Shown here: one piece after another, positions 32,592 through 42,157 of the stretch
Position numbering within the stretch: position 1 is the first letter of the stretch
Layout of the letters: each line of letters opens with the position of its first letter
Assembly: GCF_002733835.1 (NCBI RefSeq)
Contig: NZ_NVWY01000018.1
Span: 1 to 51,237, forward strand
DNA from: Alcanivorax sp.
GTDB lineage: Bacteria > Pseudomonadota > Gammaproteobacteria > Pseudomonadales > Alcanivoracaceae
DNA: 51,237 nucleotides
Direction: 5' to 3'
The notes under the pieces: generated by a model
The model's input: only the letters and a program-made list of their open reading frames with translations
Databases searched by the model: none
Told to the model about the DNA's origin: nothing
Made by a program: the position numbers and the translations under genes

Positions 32592-34718
32592 ATGGAAGCG
32601 CTTGCCATACTGAAAATTCTATTGATTCTGTTCCTGCTTGGCTCAACGATTTACAGCGCCATTGTCTATCAGGGCCGCAAGAAATCCTCACTGAAAAGCC
32701 TTGCTGCATTCCGCCAGCAACACTCACCCCAGCGCAAGCTCGATCCCACCGAGCTACGTCTTGTTGACGCGGTTATCGCCCAGGCAGAACAAAAAACCCT
32801 CGGCGCCCTGGACAGCCATGAGGTTTTTTCTCTCAGCGGCCCCTACCTGCGCCACGGACTCACCAACAACGGCAACACTGTCTGGCACGACACCATCGAC
32901 GGCGTGGAAGTCCTGTTGCCCTATGACGCCGAGTATTTTCTCCGCGAGCATAATGAAGCGCTGGTCGTGCTTGCCAAGAAAAAAGCCATTGTCGTTGCAC
33001 TCAATGATGCGTTCACCCTTGCCGGTGGAGAAGAGCGCGATCAACGCCGCGAGCAAAACCAGCAACAATGGGAGCGCGGCGACTACGGCGGGTTATCCCC
33101 CATTGTCGAGGAGCCGGACGCCAGCCAGGATACCAACAGCGACACCTTGATCATTCGCGAACAACGGGATGAAAGCGACGCCGAAATCCAGGCGCGGCGC
33201 GGCCGTGGCATTGGCCTGCTACCCGCTTTTCTCTGGACCCTGACTTTTATCTCCCTGGCCATTGCCGCCCACTCCGACACCGGCCTGTTTCTGGCGCTCT
33301 TCCTGTCTGCCGGTGTCGTGTTCATCCTGCTGGCCCTGTTCACCACTTTCCGTCGCCCGCCCCTGGGCGAGCCACTGAAAGTCAACCAGGTGTCCGGCCA
33401 GATTCGCCTCACGCCGATCGCCGTGGATGAGCATAACAACGTACAGGTGTCGGTAACGCTCAACGAAAGTATCGGCTTTGATCTCCCTGAACACTGGCGG
33501 CCTTTCATCCAGTACGAGGACGGCCAGCATCAGGAAATGGCGGTGCGCGTAGACGATTACAGCGTTGTGCGTTACGGCCATCGCATGTCGCTGGATGAGG
33601 AAGTGCGGCGCTTTCCGTTAGTGTACTGGGGCCGCCACCTGACCCTGGCCATCGTGGGCGCCATCGCCCTGCTGTTTCCGCTCAGCAGTGTCACCCAACT
33701 CTCCCGCGACACCCTCCTTACCAGCCAATCACTCAGCGGTGCACCGCAAAGAGAGCTGGACAATGCCAAGGCCGTGCGTGACAACCCGCCCGCCGCCGGC
33801 ACGCTGGTCCACCTCAAGGGCAACGCCCGCTGTGCCGTGGAAACAGGAAGCGACTCGCCCAGCATCGACTGCCGGCAACTTTATTGGGGTAGCAGCGCCC
33901 CCCGGTCCAGCCACACCCAGGCACCAGACATCATCCAGCGTTTGCAGGATAAGGACTTGCTGCAGGCACGAAGCGACAACTACCTGACACTGATGGCCAC
34001 CATGCAAGGCTGGGATACTTACCGTAATGGCAAGCCGGTCATGCTCACCAACCTGCCCCGCATCATAGAGACGCTGGATTCAGCCTGCGCACAGAACGGC
34101 ACTGACGGGGATATCGACTACCGTTGCCAGCGCATCCACCGGCAGATGCTGGAACGACTCATCTATACCCTGGACCCCCAGCCGGAAAACTGGCACCCGC
34201 TACGCGAGGCGGTTCAGCAGCGCGCGGACACCGATGACCCGGTCACCGCCATCACCAGCGAAGCGCATATCAAGGTTCTGCGTCAGCAGATAAGTCAGCT
34301 TGTTATTGCGCTCGATGCTGGCCGCAGCCTGGAAATCGCAAAAGACATCAACAACAGCCAGCAAGGAGGTGTAGCCATCCGCCTGGTACAGGGCCCATTG
34401 CCCGCCGCACTGGAGGCGACGGAAAGTCATGAGCGAAGCGCCATCATGGACAAACTGCTGGCCATGATCGACGCCCCCGCCGGACAGCCGTTTGCACTCA
34501 GCGGCATGGTCACGGCTTACCAGCCCGGTAACGGCGACGCACCGGCGACACTCAGCCTGGACCTGACCCGCCATCGCGACACCATAAAACCGGCGGCCAT
34601 CAATGTGCTGTGGTTGCTACTGGCCGCAGGTCTTCTGTTTGGACACGGGGTCATGGCTGCGGTGCGATTTGCCCAGCACAAAAAAAGACACCAGGCGGTT
34701 GCCGCCCTGTACGCCTGA
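32592..34718 (+). CDS. igaA: IgaA (YrfF)-family inner-membrane protein
   Basis: The 708 residues and topology match enterobacterial IgaA (about 710). One N-terminal membrane helix (5-25) and a cytoplasmic domain come first. Two helices at about 210-250, a second cytoplasmic domain and a helix at about 347-368 follow. A large periplasmic domain leads to a final helix near 680-700. The periplasmic part has exactly four cysteines, Cys414, Cys427, Cys499 and Cys512, corresponding to the paired cysteines of IgaA. In enteric bacteria IgaA restrains the Rcs phosphorelay through RcsD. No rcs genes are visible here, so its partner is unknown. Confidence 0.8.
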   Translation: MEALAILKILLILFLLGSTIYSAIVYQGRKKSSLKSLAAFRQQHSPQRKLDPTELRLVDAVIAQAEQKTLGALDSHEVFSLSGPYLRHGLTNNGNTVWHDTIDGVEVLLPYDAEYFLREHNEALVVLAKKKAIVVALNDAFTLAGGEERDQRREQNQQQWERGDYGGLSPIVEEPDASQDTNSDTLIIREQRDESDAEIQARRGRGIGLLPAFLWTLTFISLAIAAHSDTGLFLALFLSAGVVFILLALFTTFRRPPLGEPLKVNQVSGQIRLTPIAVDEHNNVQVSVTLNESIGFDLPEHWRPFIQYEDGQHQEMAVRVDDYSVVRYGHRMSLDEEVRRFPLVYWGRHLTLAIVGAIALLFPLSSVTQLSRDTLLTSQSLSGAPQRELDNAKAVRDNPPAAGTLVHLKGNARCAVETGSDSPSIDCRQLYWGSSAPRSSHTQAPDIIQRLQDKDLLQARSDNYLTLMATMQGWDTYRNGKPVMLTNLPRIIETLDSACAQNGTDGDIDYRCQRIHRQMLERLIYTLDPQPENWHPLREAVQQRADTDDPVTAITSEAHIKVLRQQISQLVIALDAGRSLEIAKDINNSQQGGVAIRLVQGPLPAALEATESHERSAIMDKLLAMIDAPAGQPFALSGMVTAYQPGNGDAPATLSLDLTRHRDTIKPAAINVLWLLLAAGLLFGHGVMAAVRFAQHKKRHQAVAALYA

Positions 34719-34728
34719 AGCCGGCGAC

Positions 34729-34959
34729 TTAGCCGTTACAACCCCAGGCACGCACCATGCAGCGCTGGCCACCCTGACGGGCGCAATACTGCAGCGCGGT
34801 GTTCTGGGCCTGGCTGCCGCTGGAGGCCGTGCCCCAGCCATACGCGGAGCTGCCCGCTGTCTGGTCCGCCGCATAGGCGGCGCAGCCCCTGGAGAACGTC
34901 TGCACCACCCGACAACCGTAACCGCATTCGCTTAACGCCCGTGACTGGGCTTGCTGCAT
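34729..34959 (-). pseudogene. DUF4189-domain protein, apparently lacking a start codon and signal peptide
   Basis: The first usable ATG gives 76 residues rich in Cys and Gly (CAAYAADQTAGSSAYGWGTA, CMVRAWGCNG), a clear DUF4189 domain. DUF4189 proteins are normally exported and about 110-150 residues long. In the same frame, upstream of the ATG, the sequence still reads like the domain: AIDSNQDDQYGFSYNHGS, then SMQQAQSRAL. No ATG, GTG or TTG precedes it before it runs into the bestrophin gene. The likely explanation is a 5'-truncated remnant; a non-canonical start is the alternative. Six cysteines remain. Confidence 0.65.
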
Positions 34960-35045
34960 GCTTCCATGGTTATAACTGAAGCCGTACTGATCATCCTGAT
35001 TGCTGTCGATGGCTAGGGGATGCGGGCGAGGCGGATCGAAAACGC

Positions 35046-35957
35046 TTACTGAAGCTGAAAGTCCTTTACCGGCAAGGGCGCAGGCGCAACCTCGCCCAGG
35101 GCATCCGCCACGGAAATCTCATGAATACGACACAGCGCATCCAGGGGCAGGTCATTGGGGGCCCGGCCGAAAGGGGTTTCCAGGTGTTCGGACAGGCGAT
35201 CAATACCGAAGAAGGTATAGGCCACCGCCGCCGCCAGTATCGGGGTTGCCCAGCCCATGCCACCAATCAACGCAAAGGGCAGCAGGTAGCAATACACATA
35301 GGCGGTGCGATGCACCAGCAAGGTATAAGCGAACGGCAAGGGCGTGGACGCAATACGTTCACTGGCGGCCTGGATACCGCTCAACGCCGCCAGACGTTCA
35401 TCGAGGATCTTCAGCCCCATGCTGTCCAGCGCCCCCTGCCGGTACTGCTCACCCAGTATGGCGCCGGCCTGTGCCAGCAACGCATCCGCCGGGTTGGCTT
35501 TCGCCAGCGCTGCATCCCGCTGTTCCGCTGACACCCAGGCCAGCAGTTCCTCGTTGACGGTTTCGCGGCGAAGCTGGCCCTTCAGCGCCACCGCATGGGC
35601 CAGCACCGGCATCAACAATGCTCGCCGGGCCGGAGCCTTTTCGCCCAGTAATGTGCCGCTGGCTCGAGCCAGGCTGCGGATTTCAGTGACCATCTGGCCC
35701 CATTGTTTGCGCGCTTCCCACCAGCGGTCATAGGCCGCGTTATTGCGAAAACCGAGCAGGATCGACAACACGATGCCGAGCAGGGTCACCGGCATAATCG
35801 TCAGGCTGGTCAGGTCAATCAGTTGGTAGTGACTGAGCGCGGCAACCACCACAGAAAATAATGCAACAAAGAGAATGTGTGGCAGGATTTCCGGCACCAC
35901 TGATCCCCGCAGGGCAAATAACAGGGCGATGGCATTGGGGCGCTCTCGAACAATCAT
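35046..35957 (-). CDS. Bestrophin-family (UPF0187) anion channel-like protein
   Basis: The start at 35957 (MIVRERPNAIALLFALRGSV) gives 303 residues and matches the family N terminus; an upstream ATG at 35996 adds 13 unlike residues. Four hydrophobic helices are visible, with the conserved FRNNAAYDRWWEARKQWG motif after the second. The C-terminal part has PFALIGGMGWATPILAAAVAYTFFGID. Bacterial homologues form pentameric channels; ion choice cannot be read here. Its 3' end is close to the upstream remains of the DUF4189 gene. Confidence 0.9.
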   Translation of the reverse strand: MIVRERPNAIALLFALRGSVVPEILPHILFVALFSVVVAALSHYQLIDLTSLTIMPVTLLGIVLSILLGFRNNAAYDRWWEARKQWGQMVTEIRSLARASGTLLGEKAPARRALLMPVLAHAVALKGQLRRETVNEELLAWVSAEQRDAALAKANPADALLAQAGAILGEQYRQGALDSMGLKILDERLAALSGIQAASERIASTPLPFAYTLLVHRTAYVYCYLLPFALIGGMGWATPILAAAVAYTFFGIDRLSEHLETPFGRAPNDLPLDALCRIHEISVADALGEVAPAPLPVKDFQLQ

Positions 35958-36162
35958 GGTCTTTATCCGCTGACAGTCAGCCCTGATGGTAAGCAATCGT
36001 GGGGGCGATTGGCAGAAGGGGTGGAAACAAAAACGGTTCTTCGTGGATTAGGGAACCTCTGAATAACACGCTTCTCGCCGTCTGACAGGTTTATCGCGAA
36101 CACCCGCTACTTTGCCAAACGCATCAACGCCGGATGCCTGACGTAAAGCCCGATGAACCACA

Positions 36163-36187
36163 AAAAAGGCCCCTCAGGGCCTTTTTG
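36163..36187. terminator. Bidirectional terminator
   Basis: AAAAAGGCCC at 36163-36172 and GGGCCTTTTT at 36177-36186 pair around a CTCA loop. The stem has an A-run on one side and a T-run on the other, so it can terminate on either strand. It lies 23 bp beyond the end of the outer-membrane efflux gene and probably ends the RND operon. Confidence 0.9.
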
Positions 36188-36209
36188 TTTGCGCATTGTC
36201 TGGCGGCGC

Positions 36210-37637
36210 CTAGGGCTTCGACTCCGCTGCCGGCGTCGGGGCACCGGCCAGGGCCAGGTACACATCCACCATGGCCTGGGTCACCGCCGTCTGGCTGCGC
36301 ACCTGGGCATCCCGGGTGGTGGTCAACTCCTGTTCCGCCGCCAACACTTCGAAGTAACCAATAAAGCCCTGCTCATACCGGGTTCTGGCCAGTTCCGCTG
36401 CTCGCTGGGCATCGTCAGAAGCCCTCACCAGTTGCGCCGCCCGCTGCTTTGAACGCTGATAGCGCACCAGTCGGGTCTCCGTTTCTTCCAGCGCCACCAG
36501 CACCGCTTGCTGGTAGTTGGCCAGTGCCTCACGGCTGCTGGCATCTTCCGCTTCGATGCGCGCCTTCACCTTGCCATAGTCGAGAAAGGTCCAGTCCACG
36601 CCCAGTGCCACGCGCCGACTCTCCGCCGGACCAGTGAACAGGTCGCCGCTGTCTGTAGCCACCGATCCCAGCAACCCGCCGAGGGTAAAACGGGGAAACA
36701 AGTCTGCTGTCGCCACACCAATACGCGCGGTGGCGGCGGCCAACCGGCGTTCCGCGGCGGCCACATCCGGCCGGCGTCGCAATACGTCACCGGGGCTGTC
36801 TACCGGGATCACCGGCAAACTGCCCGGCAACCCGGTATTCACCGCCAGGGTGTCGACCAGGGCGGCCGGCGGCTGCCCGGTGAGCACGGCAATACGGTGC
36901 ATCGCTGCGCGAATACCCGCCTCCAGGGAAGGCAAGGCGGCACGGGTACGTTCCAGCTGGGCACGGGCCCGTACCGCATCAAACTCCGTACCCCGACCCG
37001 CGTTGACCCGGGCGGAGACGATATCCAGCGTCTCAGTCTGAATCGCCACATTCTGCTCGGCCACTTGCAGGCGTTGCTGCAAGCCCCGCAGTTCGAAATA
37101 ACTGCTGGCCACCTGCCCGGCCAATGCCACCTGCAAGGCACCAAGGTCGGCACCCACTGCCTGCAACTGGGCAGCCTGGGATTCGGTGGCCCGGCGCAAA
37201 CGGCCGAACATATCCAGCTCCCACTGCGCGGCGATGCCGGCCTGGTACCGTTCCACCCGCTCCGGGCCGCCGCCAACCGGGGTGCGCTCCACATCCGCCA
37301 GATGCTGCTCGGCACCGCTGGCACTGGCCGTGACGCTGGGCCACTGCTCCCGCTTGGCCCCGTACAACAAGGCTGCAGCACGATCGTAACGGGCCAGCGC
37401 CGCCTGCAACGTCTGGTTCGCTATCAGGGTTTGCTCGATCAATTGCGCCAACAAGGGATCATCAAAGCCCTGCCAGAAGTCCTGCTCGGCCCGGGCAAAA
37501 TCACCCGGGGTGGTGGTGGAGGAATGTTGTGCCGCGAAAGTCTCCGGCTCCGGCGTGGCCGGCTTCTGGTAATCCGGCCCGACGGCGCACCCCGCCAACA
37601 GTGCCACCCCACCGATAAGGCCCAGTGCATTACGCAT
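36210..37637 (-). CDS. RND efflux outer-membrane lipoprotein (OprM/NodT family)
   Basis: The start at 37637 gives 475 residues with a lipoprotein signal peptide ending LLAGC (Cys17), then AVGPDYQKPA, the usual NodT-family opening. Two repeated alpha-helical hairpin halves follow, as in OprM. This is the outer-membrane channel of the tripartite pump. Its first eight bases overlap the end of the pump gene (ATGCGTAA), so the two are translationally coupled. A bidirectional terminator follows. Confidence 0.95.
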   Translation of the reverse strand: MRNALGLIGGVALLAGCAVGPDYQKPATPEPETFAAQHSSTTTPGDFARAEQDFWQGFDDPLLAQLIEQTLIANQTLQAALARYDRAAALLYGAKREQWPSVTASASGAEQHLADVERTPVGGGPERVERYQAGIAAQWELDMFGRLRRATESQAAQLQAVGADLGALQVALAGQVASSYFELRGLQQRLQVAEQNVAIQTETLDIVSARVNAGRGTEFDAVRARAQLERTRAALPSLEAGIRAAMHRIAVLTGQPPAALVDTLAVNTGLPGSLPVIPVDSPGDVLRRRPDVAAAERRLAAATARIGVATADLFPRFTLGGLLGSVATDSGDLFTGPAESRRVALGVDWTFLDYGKVKARIEAEDASSREALANYQQAVLVALEETETRLVRYQRSKQRAAQLVRASDDAQRAAELARTRYEQGFIGYFEVLAAEQELTTTRDAQVRSQTAVTQAMVDVYLALAGAPTPAAESKP

Positions 37638-40600
37638 GCTTATCTCCTTGAATCTGCCCATGGGCGCCCCCGTCCAGGGTGCTTTCATGGTGACTGACTG
37701 GGGGCTTGCTGCCCGCCAGTTTGCGCAACGCCACATAGAACACCGGCGTCAGGAACAACCCGAACAGGGTGACGCCAAGCATGCCGAAGAACAGCGCTAC
37801 ACCCAGTGCCTGGCGCACTTCCGCACCGGCACCACTGCCCAGCACCAGCGGCAATACCGCAGCGGTGAAGGTAATGGATGTCATGATGATCGGGCGCAAG
37901 CGCAGGCGGCAGGCTTCCAGTGCTGCCTCAACCACACCCTTGCCCTGCATTTCCAGTTCGCGGGCGAACTCCACAATCAGGATGGCGTTCTTGCAAGCCA
38001 GCGCGATCAACACCACCAGCCCCACCTGAACAAAGATGTTGTTATCGCCGCCGAAGAACCACACGCCCATCAGCGCCGACAACATGCACATGGGCACGAT
38101 AAGGATCACCGCCAATGGCAAGGTCCAGCTTTCGTACAGTGCGGCCAGCACCAGGAACACCAGCAAGATCGACAGGGGGAAGACCAGCAAGGCCGCGTTG
38201 CCCTGGGTCGCCTGCTGGTAACTCAGGTCGGTCCACTCGAAGGTCATGCCGTTGGGCAACACCTCGTCAGCAATCTGGTTGAGCACCGCCATGGCCTGGG
38301 CAGAGGAAAGCACCTGAGGGTCGGCTTCACCGGCCAGGTCTGCCGCCGGGTAGCCGTTGTAGCGCAGCACCGGGTCGGGACCGAAATCTTCACTGATCGT
38401 GACCATGGAACTGATCGGCACCATATCGCCGTGAATATTGCGGGTACGCAGCCGGCCAATGTCATCAATGTCTTCCCGGAAAGGCGCATCCGCCTGGGCA
38501 ATCACCTGCCAGGTGCGCCCAAAACGGTTGAAGTCATTCACGTAGGCCGAGCCCAGATAGGTCTGCAAGGTATCGAACAGTTCGGTCAACGGCACGCCCT
38601 GGGCTTTCGCCTTGAGACGATCCACCTCCGCATTCAGCTGCGGTACGTTGGCCTGGTAACTGCTGATGGGAAAACCCATCCCCGGGGTTTGCGCAATGGC
38701 GCCCTGGAACGCATTCACCGCGTTCTGCAATTCCCCATAGCCCAGGTTGCCCCGGTCTTCGATAAACAGCTGATACCCCGAGCCGTTACCCAGGCCGAGA
38801 ATCGGCGGAGGCATAAAGGAAAAGGTAATGCCTTCCTGCAGGCCTGCGATCTTCTGGTTGATCTCGGCATTGATCTCGGCCGCCGAACGGCTGCGTTGAT
38901 CAAACGGTTCCAGCGGGAAAAACGCCACCCCGGTATTGGAGGTGTTGGTGAACTGCAAGGCATTCAGGCCCGGGAACGCCACCGAGTGAGCCACGCCTTC
39001 GGTACTCATGGCAATGTCCGTTACTTTCTGCAGTAACGCATCGGTGCGCTCCAGCGACGCCCCTTCCGGCAATTTCACCCCGGCAATCAGGTACATCTTA
39101 TCCTGTACCGGAATAAAGCCCGGCGGCACCACTTTGAACATCAATCCGGTACCGGCCAGCAACAGCGCATAGATCACAAACACCACCCCACGATGATGCA
39201 GCGATCGGGACACACCGCCATGGTACTTGTCCGAGCTGGCATTAAAGAAACGATTGAACGGACGGAAAATCCAGCCAAACAGCGTATCGATGATGCGTGT
39301 CAGGCGATCCTTCGGCGCGTCGTGGGGCTTGAGCAACATGGCCGCCAGCGCCGGCGACAACGTCAACGAGTTGATAGTGGAAATCACTGTGGAAATGGCA
39401 ATGGTGACCGCGAACTGTCGATAGAACTGGCCGGTAACGCCGGACAGAAACGCCATGGGAATAAACACCGCACACAACACCAGGCCAATCGCCACAATCG
39501 GACCAGACACTTCTTTCATTGCCTGATGTGCGGCGGCCAGTGGTGTTAGCCCCTCCTCAATATTCCGCTCCACGTTTTCCACCACCACGATGGCGTCATC
39601 CACGACAATACCGATGGCCAGAACCAACCCGAAAAGGGTCAACGTGTTGATGGAATAGCCAAGCAGATAAAGCGCCGCAAACGTACCGACAACCGAAATC
39701 GGCACAGCCAGAAGCGGAATTATCGACGCACGCCAGGTCTGCAGGAACAGGGTGACCACCAGCACCACCAGCAGCACGGCTTCAATCAAGGTCTTGATCA
39801 CCGACTTGATGGAATCACTGACGAATACCGTGGTGTCGTACACCGCTTCATACTTCACGCCTTGCGGAAAACGGGTGGAAATTTCGTCCATGGCGGTGAT
39901 CACCTGGTCGCGAATTTCCAGCGCATTGGCCCCCGGCGCCTGAAAAATACCAATCGCTACCGCGTCCTTGCTGTCCAGCTGGGAACGCAAGGTGTAATCC
40001 CCCGCGCCGAGCTCCAGCCTCGCCACATCGGACAGACGAACAATCTCGCCCTGGGCGCCGCTCTTGAGGACCACATCACCAAATTCCTCCACCGTACGCA
40101 GTCGCCCCTGGGCGTTAATCAGGGTCAGAAAGTCACTGCCCGGCATAGGCTCGGCGCCCAGTTGGCCGGCGGATACCTGCACATTCTGTTCGCGCATGGC
40201 GCCCACCACATCACTGGCGGTCAGCCCCCTGGCAGCAATTTTTTCCGGGTCCAGCCAGGCACGCATGGCGTAGTCACCGCCGCCAAAGATTTGTGCATCG
40301 CCGACCCCACGGATCCGCGCCAGCACGTCGCGCACATGGAGGCGGGCGTAATTGCGCAGGTACAGGGTGTCGTAACGTCCATCCGGGGACGTCAGGTGAA
40401 CCACCATCAGGAATGTCGGAGACTGTTTCTGCGTGGTCACCCCCTGGCGGCGCACATCTTCCGGCAACCGGGCCAGGGCCTGACTGACCCGGTTCTGCAC
40501 CCGCACGGTGGCATCATCGGCGTCGATGTCCGGCCGGAACGTCACCGTCATCTGCAACACCCCGTCGGAGCCCGCCACGGATTTCAGGTACATCATCCCT

Positions 40601-40824
40601 TCAACGCCGTTAATCGCCTCCTCCAGTGGCGTCGCCACGGTTTCCGCAATCACCTTCGGGTTGGCCCCCGGGTACACCGTGCGCACCACCACCGACGGCG
40701 GCACCACTTCCGGGTATTCACTCACCGGCAGGTTGGGTATGGAAATCAGCCCCACCGCAAAAATAATGATCGACAACACCGCCGCAAAAATCGGCCTGTC
40801 GACAAAGAATCGTGAAAAATTCAT
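37630..40824 (-). CDS. RND multidrug efflux transporter, HAE-1 family
   Basis: This inner-membrane proton/drug antiporter has 1064 residues from ATG 40824 (MNFSRFFVDRPIFAAVLSII), with AGGAGT upstream. The frame upstream of this ATG lacks family similarity. Twelve membrane helices and two large periplasmic loops are evident. The proton-relay pair Asp409-Asp410 lies in GIVVDDAIVVVENVERN, equivalent to AcrB Asp407-Asp408. Sequence style (SEYPEVVPPSVVVRTVYPGA) is closest to the MexF group, inferred by eye. It is the middle gene of an adaptor-pump-channel operon. Confidence 0.96.
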   Translation of the reverse strand: MNFSRFFVDRPIFAAVLSIIIFAVGLISIPNLPVSEYPEVVPPSVVVRTVYPGANPKVIAETVATPLEEAINGVEGMMYLKSVAGSDGVLQMTVTFRPDIDADDATVRVQNRVSQALARLPEDVRRQGVTTQKQSPTFLMVVHLTSPDGRYDTLYLRNYARLHVRDVLARIRGVGDAQIFGGGDYAMRAWLDPEKIAARGLTASDVVGAMREQNVQVSAGQLGAEPMPGSDFLTLINAQGRLRTVEEFGDVVLKSGAQGEIVRLSDVARLELGAGDYTLRSQLDSKDAVAIGIFQAPGANALEIRDQVITAMDEISTRFPQGVKYEAVYDTTVFVSDSIKSVIKTLIEAVLLVVLVVTLFLQTWRASIIPLLAVPISVVGTFAALYLLGYSINTLTLFGLVLAIGIVVDDAIVVVENVERNIEEGLTPLAAAHQAMKEVSGPIVAIGLVLCAVFIPMAFLSGVTGQFYRQFAVTIAISTVISTINSLTLSPALAAMLLKPHDAPKDRLTRIIDTLFGWIFRPFNRFFNASSDKYHGGVSRSLHHRGVVFVIYALLLAGTGLMFKVVPPGFIPVQDKMYLIAGVKLPEGASLERTDALLQKVTDIAMSTEGVAHSVAFPGLNALQFTNTSNTGVAFFPLEPFDQRSRSAAEINAEINQKIAGLQEGITFSFMPPPILGLGNGSGYQLFIEDRGNLGYGELQNAVNAFQGAIAQTPGMGFPISSYQANVPQLNAEVDRLKAKAQGVPLTELFDTLQTYLGSAYVNDFNRFGRTWQVIAQADAPFREDIDDIGRLRTRNIHGDMVPISSMVTISEDFGPDPVLRYNGYPAADLAGEADPQVLSSAQAMAVLNQIADEVLPNGMTFEWTDLSYQQATQGNAALLVFPLSILLVFLVLAALYESWTLPLAVILIVPMCMLSALMGVWFFGGDNNIFVQVGLVVLIALACKNAILIVEFARELEMQGKGVVEAALEACRLRLRPIIMTSITFTAAVLPLVLGSGAGAEVRQALGVALFFGMLGVTLFGLFLTPVFYVALRKLAGSKPPVSHHESTLDGGAHGQIQGDKHA

Positions 40825-40975
40825 GGCAATACTCCTGCGCGGCGGATCCATGACCCACCGTGACATGTCGTTCCCTTTGAAGTCGCCGGACCGCCTTTCT
40901 CGCTAGCGAGCAATCACGGTTATCCGGTTTTGCTGGAGAACCTCTGCGCACCTTGTAACGCAGAGGCGCTCCGGA

Positions 40976-42157
40976 TCACGGCTGGGCAGACGCCACCGCG
41001 GGTTCAGCTGATGGTTCATTCATGGCAACCTGATGAGGCGCCACGGGCATGCCGTCAAAGAACACCTTCTGCACACCGTTGACGATGACTCTGTCGCCCT
41101 GTTTCAGGCCATCCAGAATTACCAGCTGGTCGTCCACCGCCCGGCCCGGCGTCACCTGACGCCGCGCCGCCATATTGTCTTCGCCGACCACATACACAAA
41201 GCGGCGGTCCTGATCGGTAAGCACGGCTTTGCGGTTGACCAGCATGGCGTTATCCATTCGCACCATGGGTAACTGCACGCGGGCAAACTGGCCCGGTTTA
41301 AAAATGCCATCCGGGTTCGCCAGTTCCGCCCGGTATTGCAGGGTTCCGGTGTTGGCGTTTAACCGGTTGTCGATAAAATCCAGTGTGCCCTGATGCGGAA
41401 ACCCCTCCTCCCCGGCCAATCCGATCCGCACCGTGGTCGGCTTTCCCACTACACGAGCCTGCTGACTTTCCATGGCGGCCTGCTCGTCCGCATCGAAGTA
41501 CACGTGCATCGGATCCACCGACACCAACGTGGTCAGCAATGTCTGATCGGCACTGGCCAGGTTTCCCTGAGTGACCATGGCGCGCCCCGCCCGCCCGCTC
41601 ACTGGCGCTCTCACCTTGGTGTATTGCAGATCCAGTTCTGCAGTCTCCAGCGCGGCTTTGGCCACATTGACCAAAGCACGGGCACCCATCAGCGCCGCAT
41701 TGCGCTGGTCATACTCTTCACGGGATATGGCACGGCTATCCATTAACGACTGCGCCCGCTCCGCCTGGCTTTTCGCCAGTGCCAGCTCACTTCTTGCCTG
41801 GGCCAGTTGTGCGTTAGCCGCCTGTTGTCTCGCCAGGTATGGACGTGGGTCGATCTGGAAAAGCAAATCGCCCGCTTCCACCAATGCCCCTTCTTCAAAA
41901 GCAACCTTGTCGATGTAGCCGCTCACCCGAGGTCGCAAGGCCACGGTTTCCGGCGCCACTACACGACCGGTGAAAGATTCCCACAGGGTCACCGACTCGG
42001 CATTCACTTGAGCCACTTCTACATCCGGGGCGGGCATCTGCTGCCCGGCTTCGCTACGGGCATCGCACCCGGACAGGAAAACGATCGCCAACAAAATAAA
42101 AGCCAGGCCCAGGTACATTCCCGCGCCACTGGCCGTTTCACCATTTACACTTTCCAT
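40976..42157 (-). CDS. RND efflux periplasmic adaptor lipoprotein
   Basis: The start at 42157 (MESVNGETASG) has GGGAG eight bases upstream and gives 393 residues; a start seven codons further upstream is possible. An N-terminal hydrophobic segment ends at the lipobox LSGC (Cys31), so the protein is probably lipid-anchored. Domains follow in HlyD/AcrA order: lipoyl half (FTGRVVAPETVALRPRVSGY), alpha-helical hairpin about 105-165, second lipoyl half, beta-barrel and membrane-proximal domain (IVNGVQKVFFDGMPVAPH). It is the first gene of the operon, divergent from an AraC-type regulator. Confidence 0.95.
   Translation of the reverse strand: MESVNGETASGAGMYLGLAFILLAIVFLSGCDARSEAGQQMPAPDVEVAQVNAESVTLWESFTGRVVAPETVALRPRVSGYIDKVAFEEGALVEAGDLLFQIDPRPYLARQQAANAQLAQARSELALAKSQAERAQSLMDSRAISREEYDQRNAALMGARALVNVAKAALETAELDLQYTKVRAPVSGRAGRAMVTQGNLASADQTLLTTLVSVDPMHVYFDADEQAAMESQQARVVGKPTTVRIGLAGEEGFPHQGTLDFIDNRLNANTGTLQYRAELANPDGIFKPGQFARVQLPMVRMDNAMLVNRKAVLTDQDRRFVYVVGEDNMAARRQVTPGRAVDDQLVILDGLKQGDRVIVNGVQKVFFDGMPVAPHQVAMNEPSAEPAVASAQP

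Noticed and set aside
36100..36145. Possible ninth heptad element (AACGCCG, GATGCCT, GACGTAA)
   Set aside because: Only two units resemble element G and there is no opposed arm, so it could be chance.
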